A program made the translations under genes and the position numbers. Below the pieces are notes generated by a model. That model was given only the letters and a program-made list of their open reading frames with translations. It was not told the origin of the DNA and did not search any database. A DNA stretch of 32,470 bases from Chloroflexota bacterium (GTDB taxonomy: Bacteria > Chloroflexota > Dehalococcoidia > Lucifugimonadales > UBA3495): NCBI GenBank assembly GCA_009840165.1, contig VXOG01000006.1, positions 1 through 32,470 on the forward strand, given 5' to 3'. Numbering within the stretch: the stretch's first letter is position 1; every line of letters begins with the position of its first letter. Positions 7,295 through 15,709 of the stretch are shown here, one piece after another.

Positions 7295-7597
7295 ATGCCG
7301 CCGACTGACCCCAACGCGATGAACGCCGTGCTTTGGCACAACGTTCACCTGTGGCTGACCTACCTGTGGATCTACTTCCCGCTGATCATTATCTTCGCGT
7401 TCAGCATGCTCATCGCCCACGGGTTGATTCCCTCGGGCGTGCAAACGGGCACCTACCCGGCGGCGCTCAGCCGTTTGCGCCTGCCCATCACCGTCATTGG
7501 CTTAGCTGCCCTGGGCGGTGCGGTGGCGATGATGGTTTTGACCGTAATGCAGTCCCCCGTCACCTTCCAAGGCGTGTGGCACCGGCTGTTCGTATAG
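7295..7597 (+). CDS. Small two-helix membrane protein at head of act operon
   Basis: The 100-residue protein has two predicted transmembrane segments (about 22-44 and 66-88): WIYFPLIIIFAFSMLIAHGLI and LPITVIGLAALGGAVAMMVLTVM. The ends are short. No family is recognised. It is the first gene after the promoter-like site and precedes the pentahaem ActA gene by 88 bases, so it is probably co-transcribed. Small single- or double-helix subunits (called ActG or unnamed) are known in purified alternative complex III, and this could be a lineage-specific counterpart, but the sequence alone does not prove it. The start may be ATG 7295 or ATG 7319; neither has a strong ribosome-binding site. Confidence 0.65.
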   Translation: MPPTDPNAMNAVLWHNVHLWLTYLWIYFPLIIIFAFSMLIAHGLIPSGVQTGTYPAALSRLRLPITVIGLAALGGAVAMMVLTVMQSPVTFQGVWHRLFV

Positions 7598-7685
7598 CAA
7601 TCCATCCAGCAGTCTGGTTCCGGCGTCGGCTCTCGGCGCAGCGATTCAACCACCACTCTAACCATCACAACCATTCCATTCACCC

Positions 7686-8390
7686 ATGCCGCCTCTGCCG
7701 CCAACCCGACAGCTCATCCCTATGGCCCTGGCAGGGCTGCTGGCAACAGCAATCGTAGCGTTCATCGTGGCGGTGCTGTTCATTTCCTGGTTTTCCAACC
7801 CACCATTTGGCTGGGGCAACGCGCCCGACCAGCCGATACCCTTCCCGCACACCGTACACGCGGGGGCCGTTGAGGACGGCGGCCATGCCATCCAGTGCGA
7901 ATTCTGCCACCGCAACGTAACCACCGGAGCGGCGGCAACCGTACCTGCGGTTGAGGTCTGCGTCATCTGCCATAAGCAGGTCAACGGCGGAAACGTAAAG
8001 GCCGACCACATTGCGAAGGAACCGGAGATCGGAAAGATCACCGACGAGTCGCTCAGCAACATACAGCGCGTATTGGACAAGCATTCGGACGGCCGTCCCA
8101 TCGACTGGGAGCGGGTTCACCGTATGCCCGACCACGTGCGGTTCGTCCACGAAGCCCATCTGCGTTTCCTGACCCAGGGCGAACCACGCCAGGTGACTTT
8201 GCCCATGGGCGACGAGCAGCCCATGAATCTGCCCGTGCCGGTGCAGGAGGCCTGTACCGTGTGCCACGGCGACGTGGCCCAGATGGCGGAAGTACAGCCC
8301 CAGGACAACCAGTCTCTCAAGATGGGCACCTGCCTGGACTGTCACCGCCAAAACAGCGTAAGCACCGACTGTACCGTTTGTCACAAGTAG
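7686..8390 (+). CDS. actA: ActA-like membrane-anchored pentahaem cytochrome c, alternative complex III
   Basis: This 234-residue protein has an N-terminal membrane anchor (about 11-34) and a periplasmic/outer-facing domain with five CXXCH haem c motifs: CEFCH (71), CVICH (92), CTVCH (190), CLDCH (216) and CTVCH (229). Five haems are what ActA carries in alternative complex III, which oxidises quinol and passes electrons to a periplasmic carrier or oxidase. Additional His residues (HTVH, HEAHLRF) could be distal ligands. The next genes are ActB1, ActB2 and NrfD-like subunits, which settles the assignment. Maturation would need the ccm genes found 9-14 kb downstream. The start ATG follows closely on the stop of the small membrane gene's region. 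Confidence 0.92.
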   Translation: MPPLPPTRQLIPMALAGLLATAIVAFIVAVLFISWFSNPPFGWGNAPDQPIPFPHTVHAGAVEDGGHAIQCEFCHRNVTTGAAATVPAVEVCVICHKQVNGGNVKADHIAKEPEIGKITDESLSNIQRVLDKHSDGRPIDWERVHRMPDHVRFVHEAHLRFLTQGEPRQVTLPMGDEQPMNLPVPVQEACTVCHGDVAQMAEVQPQDNQSLKMGTCLDCHRQNSVSTDCTVCHK

Positions 8391-8448
8391 GCCGCATTCA
8401 GACCACGGAAAACATCGCAACCTCGGAACCATCTGACTAACTAATCCA

Positions 8449-10701
8449 ATGAAACTCAGCCGCCGCAACTTCCTGGCCTGGGCCGGTATCGCCGCCACTG
8501 GTGCGATTGCCTGCAACCTCTTCGACGATGAGTTGAGGGTGCAGAGCCCGGCGCTCATTCCCGAAGACCTGGTCAGCGGCCGGGACAACTGGTACGCCAC
8601 CTACGACGGCTCCACGCCCGGCGGCCAGGGCGTCCTGGTGCGGGTGATGGAAGGCCGCGCCAAGAAGGTGCGGGGCAACCCCCGATTCCCCACCAACCAG
8701 GGCAAGCAGTCCCCGGCGGCCGACGCCATGTTGCAATCCCTGTACCACCCAGACCGCATTGCCGGGCCGATGCTGCGCAACGGCCCTCGCGGTTCCGGCC
8801 GGTTCCGCCCTGTCACCTGGGAAGAGGCGCTGAACCGCTTCAACGCCGCCGTGGACGCCAACGGAAGCCGGATGCTGCTGCTGACCGACGACCGCTGCGC
8901 CAGTTTTGCGCGAATATGCGGCGCTTTCGCCGATGCTTTCGGCGGCCGGCACGTGGCTTTCGGCGGCGCGGCAGACGACGCAGCCTATCGCGCGGCGGTC
9001 CAGGACGTGATGGGCAGCGGCAACCTTCCCTACCACGACATCGCCCACGCGCATACTCTCGTTAGCTTCGGCTCGGATTTCCTGTCCACCTGGGGCAGCC
9101 CCACAGCCTACTCGGTGGGTTACGGAAAGTTCCGCTCCGGCGAATACACCCACCATCGTGGAACACACATCCACTTCGGCGCGCGCTACTCCATGACCGC
9201 GGCCAACGCCGACAAGTGGGTGCCCATCACGCCCGGCGCCGAGGGTTACGCGGCCATGGCCGTGGCATGGGGCATTGCCGACTCGCATCCCGAATCGTCA
9301 TACGTGCAAGCCATCACGGGCGAGGACGGGCCGGGCGCGCTCAGCCAATTCACGCCCGACGCCAACGCCGGCATATTGCAGATACCCGACGCCGTACTTG
9401 ACGGCAAGTCCCTCAACGAGTTCTTCCACGATCTCGCCCACGACTACGCGGCTCATCATGGCCTGGCCATCGGAGGCGGCGGAGAGGCCGCAGCGTACAG
9501 CAACGGAAAGTTCAACGCCTCGGCAGTCCTGATGCTCAACTACATCATGGGCAACGTGGGACACGAGGGCGGACTGCTCCCCAATCCCGACGGCCCGATT
9601 TCAAGTCCCGGCCCGGTTCCGTTGGTTTCCCTGGATGAGTGGCGGTTGATCGCTGGCGACATCGCCAACGGCGCGACGGGGCTGGTCATAATCAACAGCG
9701 CCGACCCGGTACACGGGCTGCCGGCCGGCGTGGGCATGGCCGACGCCCTGCGCAATGAGAACGTCGCCATCATCAGCGCCAGCCCGTTCATCGACGACAC
9801 CAGCGTGATGGCCGACCTGCTGATCCCCGACCGCGTGGCGTTGGAGGACTGGGGCGACGACACCCCCAACCCTGCGCCCGGTTACCAGGTGTACGCGGTG
9901 CAGCAGCCCGTGGTGAACCCGCTGCCCGACCTGGATCCCCGCAGTTTCCCCGACGTTCTGATCAACGCCGCCGCCGCTCTGGGCCGCGCCGACGCCATGC
10001 CGGCCGAGAGTTACGAGGGCACGATCCGGGCCAATGTGGAAGAAACGCTGGGCGCAGACCTCACCGAGACGCTGAAAAACGGCGGCTGGTGGGACGAAGG
10101 CGCTACCGCGCACGGCGCGTCCCCGTCCGGCAACCTGCTTAACGACGTTGTGAGCATGGCCGCGCCGGCCCAGATGCACGGCTCCGGCAACTTCCAGTTG
10201 CTGCCCTTCGCGCACAACACCGTGCTGGATGGCCGCAACGCTCATCTTCCCTGGGCGCAGAACGCGCCGGACCCGATTACTACGGTGGCCTGGCAGACCT
10301 GGGTGGAGATCAACGAGAAACAGGCGCGGGACATGGGACTGCGCGAGGGCGATGTGGTCAACATCACCACGTCCTCCGGGACCATCCAGGCGCTGGCCTA
10401 CCTCAACCCCGGTATGCCCCCTGACATCGCCGCCGTGCCCATGGGCGGCGGGCGCACAGCCGGGTCCGAATTCGCAACGGGCCGGGACTCGCGCGAGAGC
10501 AGCAACGTGGTGTCCATCCTGGCGGTCGCTGGCAACGACGCCGGCGGGGTGACCTGGAGCGGCAACCGCTGCACCATCACGCCGACGGGCGACAGCATGG
10601 CCGTCTCCAAATTGGAGGGTGGTTACACCTCACGCGAAATTGGTGAGCATCCCGCCGAGCAAGTTTTCAAAACAGTCAGCGGAGAGGGAGGAGGCCACTA
10701 G
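8449..10701 (+). CDS. actB1: ActB1: molybdopterin-oxidoreductase-like subunit of alternative complex III
   Basis: The 750-residue protein begins MKLSRRNFLAWAGIAATGAIAC, a twin-arginine-type signal (SRRNFL) ending in a Cys that could also be lipidated. The rest follows the molybdopterin oxidoreductase fold: VTWEEALNRF, a Rossmann-like region with TLVSFGSDFLSTWGSP, VWVEINEKQARDMGLREGDVVNITT in the C-terminal dinucleotide-binding-like domain, and a near-terminal GVTWSGNRC. No N-terminal CXXC cluster is present, in keeping with ActB subunits, which lack the molybdenum cofactor and that Fe-S cluster. In many bacteria ActB is one long chain with the Fe-S half fused; here the Fe-S half is a separate gene after a 102-base gap holding an inverted repeat. 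Confidence 0.93.
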   Translation: MKLSRRNFLAWAGIAATGAIACNLFDDELRVQSPALIPEDLVSGRDNWYATYDGSTPGGQGVLVRVMEGRAKKVRGNPRFPTNQGKQSPAADAMLQSLYHPDRIAGPMLRNGPRGSGRFRPVTWEEALNRFNAAVDANGSRMLLLTDDRCASFARICGAFADAFGGRHVAFGGAADDAAYRAAVQDVMGSGNLPYHDIAHAHTLVSFGSDFLSTWGSPTAYSVGYGKFRSGEYTHHRGTHIHFGARYSMTAANADKWVPITPGAEGYAAMAVAWGIADSHPESSYVQAITGEDGPGALSQFTPDANAGILQIPDAVLDGKSLNEFFHDLAHDYAAHHGLAIGGGGEAAAYSNGKFNASAVLMLNYIMGNVGHEGGLLPNPDGPISSPGPVPLVSLDEWRLIAGDIANGATGLVIINSADPVHGLPAGVGMADALRNENVAIISASPFIDDTSVMADLLIPDRVALEDWGDDTPNPAPGYQVYAVQQPVVNPLPDLDPRSFPDVLINAAAALGRADAMPAESYEGTIRANVEETLGADLTETLKNGGWWDEGATAHGASPSGNLLNDVVSMAAPAQMHGSGNFQLLPFAHNTVLDGRNAHLPWAQNAPDPITTVAWQTWVEINEKQARDMGLREGDVVNITTSSGTIQALAYLNPGMPPDIAAVPMGGGRTAGSEFATGRDSRESSNVVSILAVAGNDAGGVTWSGNRCTITPTGDSMAVSKLEGGYTSREIGEHPAEQVFKTVSGEGGGH

Positions 10702-10718
10702 GGACGATGCATTACCCT

Positions 10719-10773
10719 CCGCTCATGGTGAGCCTGTCGAACCATGATCCTTCGACAAGCTCTGGATGAGCGG
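10719..10773. repeat. Long inverted repeat between actB1 and actB2
   Basis: Arms of 23 bases (10719-10741 and 10751-10773) around a 9-base loop match at 19 of 23 positions; the core is GAGCCTGTCGAA against TTCGACAAGCTC. A half-element of the same family (CTCATCCTGAGCCTGTCGAAGG) is at about 2153-2174. It may form a hairpin in the operon transcript and uncouple ActB1 and ActB2 expression. Confidence 0.75.
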
Positions 10774-10803
10774 CAAAGCAGAACCCCTCGGGATAGTTAG
10801 AAG

Positions 10804-11592
10804 ATGCCGAACGCCCAATTTGAACACAAGTGGGGAATGGTCGCAGACCTGGACAAGTGCACGGGCTGTCAAGCCTGTGTGATCGCCTGCCAGGCCGAAA
10901 ACAACATTCCCATCAACACCAAGGACTACTTCCTCCAGCGTCGGGCCTACGAGTGGATCCGCATCGAACGCTACTGGGAGGGCGAGTACCCCAACGTCAA
11001 GGCGCGGTTCATGCCCGTGCTGTGCCAGCACTGCGAAAACGCGCCCTGCGAGCCGGTCTGCCCGGTGTACGCCACCTACCACAATGAGGAAGGTCTCAAC
11101 GTCCAGGTCTATAACCGCTGCGTGGGCACTCGCTACTGCATCAACAACTGCCCTTACCAGGTGCGGATGTTCAACTACTGGCATCCCAACTGGCCGGCCC
11201 GCATGGAAAACCAACTGAACCCCGACGTAACAGTGCGCACTCGCGGCATCACTGAAAAGTGCACCTTCTGCGTCCAGCGCATCCGCCGGGGCGAGCTCAA
11301 GGTGGAGGCCCAAGACGGCAACCGCCTCAACGACGAGACCATCGCCGGCGGCAACTACGACCCTGCGTGCGTCCAGGCCTGCCCCACTAACGCCCTGATG
11401 TTCGGCGACCTTATGGACCCCAACGCCGCCATCAAGCCGTACTTCGACGACGTGAACGCGCACCCCGGCCACGGGGAACACGACCGCGAGACCCGGGGCT
11501 ACCGGCTGCTGGAGGAAATGGCCACCAAGCCCAGCGTCATCTACCTCAAGAAAGTTGACCAGTACCCTCTGCCGGGTAAGGGTGGACACTGA
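10804..11592 (+). CDS. actB2: ActB2: iron-sulfur subunit of alternative complex III
   Basis: The 262-residue ferredoxin-like protein carries Cys clusters for several Fe-S centres: CTGCQACVIAC (Cys19, 22, 25, 29), CQHCENAPCEPVC (74, 77, 82, 86), the diagnostic CVGTRYCINNCPYQVR (106, 112, 116), CTFC (153, 156) and CVQACPTNAL (189, 193). ActB-type subunits bind three [4Fe-4S] and one [3Fe-4S] cluster; this set is compatible. It transfers electrons between the quinol site in the NrfD-like subunit and the haems of ActA/ActE. The C-terminus ends in EEMATKPSVIYLKKVDQYP, as in other ActB proteins. Its stop overlaps the next start (TGATG), so translation is probably coupled to the downstream membrane subunit. 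Confidence 0.93.
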   Translation: MPNAQFEHKWGMVADLDKCTGCQACVIACQAENNIPINTKDYFLQRRAYEWIRIERYWEGEYPNVKARFMPVLCQHCENAPCEPVCPVYATYHNEEGLNVQVYNRCVGTRYCINNCPYQVRMFNYWHPNWPARMENQLNPDVTVRTRGITEKCTFCVQRIRRGELKVEAQDGNRLNDETIAGGNYDPACVQACPTNALMFGDLMDPNAAIKPYFDDVNAHPGHGEHDRETRGYRLLEEMATKPSVIYLKKVDQYPLPGKGGH

Positions 11593-13100
11593 TGGCTAGC
11601 GAAACCCAGGCGCATCCGCCCACCGCGGACCACGGCCATGACTCGCATGAGCACGGGGCCCACGAACACGGCCACTTCGGGCCGGAAATGTGGGTCATCC
11701 CCGATGCCCCGGGGCTGGTGGCCGATGTTAACGAACGACAGCGCGCTACGCCGGGCATCTGGCGTGTGGTGTTCTATGCCGGCGCCGCGCTTACGATCCT
11801 GGGTATCGTAGGATTCCTCCTCAAGGCGTTCACCGCCGGCTTCTCCGACCACCGTGCCTGGGGCTTCTACGTCGCAGCCTTCGCCTTCGTATTCACGCTG
11901 ACCGCCTCCGCGCCGCTGGCAGCCTGCGCCTTCCGGTTCACCAAGAGCCACTGGCGCCGGCCCCTGTCCCGCATCGCCGAGATTTTCTCGCTGGTCAGTA
12001 TCGTCAACATCCTGCTGTTCATTCCGGCCCTCATCGCCCTGCCCGACATCGGCGTGATGCACGAAAGCGGCGAGCAGATGGTGCGCCGGTCCATCTGGTT
12101 CCAGGAATTAGTGAACCCGTCCGGCTGGCTCCTCGCCGGTATGATCGGCCTGTCCTTCTGCTCCGTGGCGATCCTGTGGCTGGCCGCGTTGCCCGACATG
12201 GCGCAGAGCCGACACCTGGTGTCCGGTTTCCGCGCGTCGCTATATGGCAAGTTGGCCGGAGGATGGTACGGCACCAAGCGACAGTGGCAGATTCAGAAGG
12301 GCGGCCTCGCCATACTCGGCGCGCTCTACTTCATGATGGTCGTGTTCGTTCAGTTCCTGGTGGTCAGCGACTTCGCCATGGCCATGATACCGGGCTGGAA
12401 GGACTCCATCCTGCCCCCGTTCTACACCGTAATCAGCTTCCAGGGCGGCCTCGCCAGCATCCTGCTGGTGGCCTACGCCATGCGACGCTGGGGCGGCTAC
12501 CGCGATCTCATCGGCCAGGCGCCCTTCTGGGCGGCCAGCAAGGTGCTGCTGGGCCTCACCCTGCTGCACACCTACCACCTGTTCGCGTTCTTCATCACCT
12601 ACTGGTACGGCCGGCTTGAGGTGGAGCAAGCGATCCTGAACTACCTGATGTTCGATTCCTACATCGGCATCTTCTGGGCGCAGTTGTTCTTCACCTTCTT
12701 CATACCCTTCCCCATCCTGGTGTCCAACCACGCCCGGCGCGAGGGTTGGGGCGCGCCCCTGGCCGCCATCTTCATCGTCATCGGCCTGATGCTCTGGCAC
12801 ATCCGCATCTTCGCGGCCGCGTTTGCCGCCGCGCCGGCGGTTGAGGGCGGACTGTACTACCTGCCGTCCGACGCCTTCTCATTCCCGGCGTTGCTGCTGC
12901 CGGTTCCCGGCGCAACCTTCCCTGACCTGTGGGACATCTTCATGATCCTGGGCGGCGTGGGCATCGTGCTGCTGGTGTTCCGCATCGGCATGATGCTGTT
13001 GCCGCCATTGTCCCTCTGGGAAATGAAAGAGGGCTCCATGTACCAGCGGGTTGACACCCTCATCCGCGGCCGATACCTGGTGCTGACCAAACCCGAATAG
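11592..13100 (+). CDS. NrfD/PsrC-like integral membrane subunit (ActC/ActF type) with His-rich N-terminus
   Basis: The 502-residue polytopic protein has about ten hydrophobic segments in the NrfD/PsrC manner, for example VVFYAGAALTILGIVGFLL, GWLLAGMIGLSFCSVAILWL and LGALYFMMVVFVQFLVVSDFA. It ends with LWEMKEGSMYQRVDTLIRGRY, like the tails of other Act membrane subunits. The first 35 residues are unusual: HGHDSHEHGAHEHGHFG contains seven His and could bind metal. Alternative complex III has two such membrane subunits, ActC and ActF; this gene lies between ActB2 and the canonical ActC, so I read it as the second NrfD-like subunit, possibly the ActF counterpart. Which of the two binds quinol cannot be told here. 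It begins on the last base of the actB2 stop. Confidence 0.85.
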   Translation: MASETQAHPPTADHGHDSHEHGAHEHGHFGPEMWVIPDAPGLVADVNERQRATPGIWRVVFYAGAALTILGIVGFLLKAFTAGFSDHRAWGFYVAAFAFVFTLTASAPLAACAFRFTKSHWRRPLSRIAEIFSLVSIVNILLFIPALIALPDIGVMHESGEQMVRRSIWFQELVNPSGWLLAGMIGLSFCSVAILWLAALPDMAQSRHLVSGFRASLYGKLAGGWYGTKRQWQIQKGGLAILGALYFMMVVFVQFLVVSDFAMAMIPGWKDSILPPFYTVISFQGGLASILLVAYAMRRWGGYRDLIGQAPFWAASKVLLGLTLLHTYHLFAFFITYWYGRLEVEQAILNYLMFDSYIGIFWAQLFFTFFIPFPILVSNHARREGWGAPLAAIFIVIGLMLWHIRIFAAAFAAAPAVEGGLYYLPSDAFSFPALLLPVPGATFPDLWDIFMILGGVGIVLLVFRIGMMLLPPLSLWEMKEGSMYQRVDTLIRGRYLVLTKPE

Positions 13101-13108
13101 TAGTGCCG

Positions 13109-13136
13109 AGATTGCCACGCTACGCTCTCAATGACA
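13109..13136. repeat. AGATTGCCACG...CAATGACA dispersed repeat, copy 1
   Basis: A 28-base stretch beginning AGATTGCCACGCTACGCTCT and ending CAATGACA matches 15674-15701 at 25 of 28 positions. It lies in the gap before the actC gene. Confidence 0.75.
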
Positions 13137-13156
13137 TTTAGGTAAGAGTAAGGAAC

Positions 13157-14545
13157 ATGCAGGAAGGCAAAGTCCTACCCGCAGCGCAGATCAACCGGGA
13201 CCTGCTGCGGTCCATACTGGAAACGCCACGCTGGTTCTGGCCGGTGGTGTCGCTGCTGGGCCTGATAGTGCTCGCGGCATCCATCACCGTCGGCATCATG
13301 ATCAACACCGGCCTGGGCATCACCGGGTTGAACTACAAGGTGGTGTGGGGCTTTTTCATCACCAACTTCGTGTTCTGGATCGGTATCAGCCATGCCGGCG
13401 TGATGCTCTCTGCCATCCTGCGCCTGGCCAAGGCCGAATGGCGTCGCCCCGCCACCCGCGCCGCCGAGGTGCTGACCATCTTCTCGCTGATGACGGCGAT
13501 GATTATGCCCATCATCCACACGGGACGGCCCTGGCGCATCCTGTACTGGGCCTTCCCCTACGACTTCGCCCGAGGCATCTGGCCCAACATCCGCACACCG
13601 CTGGTGTGGGACCCCTCCGCGATCCTGACCTACCTCACCTCCTCCACGCTGTTCGTGATTATCGCGCTGGTCCCGGACTTCGCCGTGCTGCGCGATCGCA
13701 CCACCGGCTGGCCCAAGCTCGTGTACACCCTGCTGGCCATGGGCTGGGAGGGCAACCCTCGCCAGTGGAAACTCCAGATCATCGCCGGCGTGCTGCTCTC
13801 CGCACTGATCCTGCCCGTGTTCGTGTCCGTGCACTCCATCGTGTCCTGGGACTTCGGCATGGCGGTGGCCATCAAGTCGTGGCACAGCACCGTCTTCGCC
13901 CCCTACTTCGTGGTCGGCGCGGTCCACTCCGGCGTCTCTGCCGTAGTCTTCGCCATGATCCTGCTGCGCTGGGCCTACGGCTGGCAGGACTACATCCGCC
14001 ACGAGCACATCGACGCCCTGGGCCGCCTGCTCATCGTCGTCGCCACCGGCTGGTTCTACTTCCTGGTCATGGAGATCATCTTCGGAATCTATGGCCTGGA
14101 GGGCGACGAGCTTGCCGTCCGCGCCCTGCAATTCCTGCCCACCGACCACGGCGTTGCCTACAACGTCTGGATGATTATTTTCGTCGGCATCACCTACTTC
14201 CTGCCGGTCATCCTGTGGCTCCCCAAAGCGTGGCGGCGCAATCTGTGGATCATGTCCGCCGCGTGTATCTCCGTGAACGTGGGCATGTGGCTGGAGCGGT
14301 ACCTGCTGTTCGTGCCCGGCCAGGCCAACAAGCAATTCCAGACCTTCACCTGGAACGACTACCTGCCCCAGTGGCCGGAAGCCCTGATCGTGGGCGCAAC
14401 CTTCGCCTTCGTATCCATGCTGATGCTGCTGTTCAGTCGCGTGTTCCCGCTGGTGCCGCTGTACGACATCAAGGAAGGCGACATCCTACGGACGGAAATG
14501 CAGGTTGGCCGCCGCACCTTGACCGCCACCTTCAGAGAGGACTAG
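13157..14545 (+). CDS. actC: ActC: NrfD/PsrC-like quinol-oxidising membrane subunit
   Basis: The 462-residue polytopic protein shows the ActC signatures: an N-terminal interfacial stretch (RDLLRSILETPRWFW), the helix with ITNFVFWIGISHAGVMLSAILRLAKAEWRRP, then MIMPIIHTGRPWRILYWAFPYDF, and later SVHSIVSWDFGMAVAIKSWHSTVFAPYFVVGA and LERYLLFVPG. About ten membrane helices are expected. In alternative complex III this subunit carries the quinol site and, in some species, proton-conducting half channels; residues H of WHST and IIHTGR lie in the conserved loop regions. It is followed by two ActD genes at 12 and 21 bases spacing, so co-translation is likely. The assignment is strong; the coupling mechanism is family knowledge, not visible here. 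Confidence 0.93.
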   Translation: MQEGKVLPAAQINRDLLRSILETPRWFWPVVSLLGLIVLAASITVGIMINTGLGITGLNYKVVWGFFITNFVFWIGISHAGVMLSAILRLAKAEWRRPATRAAEVLTIFSLMTAMIMPIIHTGRPWRILYWAFPYDFARGIWPNIRTPLVWDPSAILTYLTSSTLFVIIALVPDFAVLRDRTTGWPKLVYTLLAMGWEGNPRQWKLQIIAGVLLSALILPVFVSVHSIVSWDFGMAVAIKSWHSTVFAPYFVVGAVHSGVSAVVFAMILLRWAYGWQDYIRHEHIDALGRLLIVVATGWFYFLVMEIIFGIYGLEGDELAVRALQFLPTDHGVAYNVWMIIFVGITYFLPVILWLPKAWRRNLWIMSAACISVNVGMWLERYLLFVPGQANKQFQTFTWNDYLPQWPEALIVGATFAFVSMLMLLFSRVFPLVPLYDIKEGDILRTEMQVGRRTLTATFRED

Positions 14546-14557
14546 AGAGTTACCGCC

Positions 14558-15118
14558 ATGGCAATGCCCGGATTTATGCAGCGGCTGCGGGACGCGATGT
14601 CCCCGCCCAGCAGGAAGCAGGCCATCCTGGGCCTGTTCCAGGACGCCGAGTCTGCCGCTTCCGCCGGCGACGCGCTCAAGGAGGCCGGTGTTCCCGACAC
14701 CGACTACGACTTCCTCACCGATTCGCCCTACCCGGAGGGCGCCCTGGGCGAACGGGAGGAGAAGCACCGCCTGTACCTGTATCCCTTCATCGGCGCGCTG
14801 CTGGGCCTGTCCTCCGGCATCATGATCACCGCCATGACCCAGGTGGCATACCCGCTGGTGACCGGCGGCAAGCCGGTGCTGTCTCTGCCACCCATGGCCA
14901 TCGTGTGCTATGAGGGCACCATGCTGGGCGCGATCCTGTTCACCGTAATCGGAATCGTCTTTGAATCTCGCCTGCCCAAGTTCGTGTTGGGACTCTACGA
15001 TGAGCGCATCACCCAGGGATTCCTCGGCCTGCGCGTCAACACCGAGCCCGAGCAGCGCTACGAAGTGATACAGATAATGAACTCCGCCGGCGCGGTGGAA
15101 ATCAAAACCGACCAGTAA
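14558..15118 (+). CDS. actD: ActD subunit (DUF3341), copy 1
   Basis: The 186-residue membrane protein has the DUF3341 fold: an N-terminal ferredoxin-like stretch (KQAILGLFQDAESAASAGDALKEAGVPDTDYDFLTDSPYPEG), two hydrophobic segments (LYPFIGALLGLSSGIMITAMT and IVCYEGTMLGAILFTVIGIVF) and a C-terminal LVNTEPEQRYEVIQIMNSAGAVE-like tail (starting LRVNTEP). DUF3341 is the ActD subunit of alternative complex III, which packs beside ActC. The next gene is a second DUF3341 protein with the same layout and clear similarity over its whole length. Copy 1 has 20 extra residues at its N-terminus. Alternative complex III normally needs one ActD. Confidence 0.92.
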   Translation: MAMPGFMQRLRDAMSPPSRKQAILGLFQDAESAASAGDALKEAGVPDTDYDFLTDSPYPEGALGEREEKHRLYLYPFIGALLGLSSGIMITAMTQVAYPLVTGGKPVLSLPPMAIVCYEGTMLGAILFTVIGIVFESRLPKFVLGLYDERITQGFLGLRVNTEPEQRYEVIQIMNSAGAVEIKTDQ

Positions 15119-15139
15119 CGCAACAAGCGGATTTATCCC

Positions 15140-15649
15140 ATGGCAACGCAAGCAATTCTGGGACTGTTCGACGACGCTTCGGCGGCCGCTGACGCCGGCG
15201 ACGCGCTCAAGTCGGCCGGCATCCCCGAATCCGACTACAACTTCCTCACCGACGTGCCCTATCCCGAGGGCGCGCTGGGCGAGGGTATGGAACGCCACCG
15301 GCTCTACATGTGGCCCCTGCTCGGCGGCCTCATCGGCCTTATCGTTTCGCTGGTGATTGGCGCCATGTCCCCCATGGCCGTCCCCATGACCATCGCGGAG
15401 AAACCCATCTTGGCCATGCCGCCGCTGGCCGTAATTTGCTACACCGGCGCGCTGCTGGGAGCTATCCTGTTCACCGTGGTTGGCGTGGTTATGGCTATCC
15501 GACCCAACCTGCGCAACCCCAGGTCCGACGACCGCATAAGCCAGGGCCTGATCGGCCTGCTGGTCAACGCCGGCGCAGACCAGAGTCCTCGCGTCACCGA
15601 GATACTCAACGAAGCCGGCGCGGTGGACGTTACTACCGGAGGAGCGTAA
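15140..15649 (+). CDS. actD2: ActD subunit (DUF3341), copy 2
   Basis: The 169-residue protein repeats the layout of copy 1: TQAILGLFDDASAAADAGDALKSAGIPESDYNFLTDVPYPEGALGE, two hydrophobic segments (LLGGLIGLIVSLVIGAM and VICYTGALLGAILFTVVGVVM) and a C-terminal VNAGADQSPRVTEILNEAGAVDV. It is clearly a tandem duplicate of the preceding ActD but has diverged in the loop between the membrane segments and around 130-140. Both copies lack stops or frameshifts. With two NrfD-like subunits in the same operon, one possibility is that each membrane subunit pairs with its own ActD. The alternative is that one copy is expressed under different conditions; the operon layout favours co-expression. Confidence 0.92.
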   Translation: MATQAILGLFDDASAAADAGDALKSAGIPESDYNFLTDVPYPEGALGEGMERHRLYMWPLLGGLIGLIVSLVIGAMSPMAVPMTIAEKPILAMPPLAVICYTGALLGAILFTVVGVVMAIRPNLRNPRSDDRISQGLIGLLVNAGADQSPRVTEILNEAGAVDVTTGGA

Positions 15650-15673
15650 CCACGCCTGCCGGTTAAGCCGACC

Positions 15674-15701
15674 AGATTGCCACGTTACACTCGCAATGAC
15701 A
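15674..15701. repeat. AGATTGCCACG...CAATGACA dispersed repeat, copy 2
   Basis: Begins AGATTGCCACGTTACACTCG and matches 13109-13136 at 25 of 28 positions. It lies in the gap before the ActE gene. Confidence 0.7.
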
Positions 15702-15709
15702 AAATAAAC

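Noticed and set aside
7680-9288. Long minus-strand frames opposite actA and actB1
   Set aside because: They lie antisense to strongly supported genes, have low-complexity Gly/His/Ala-rich translations and no family signature; GC-rich codon use makes such shadows common.
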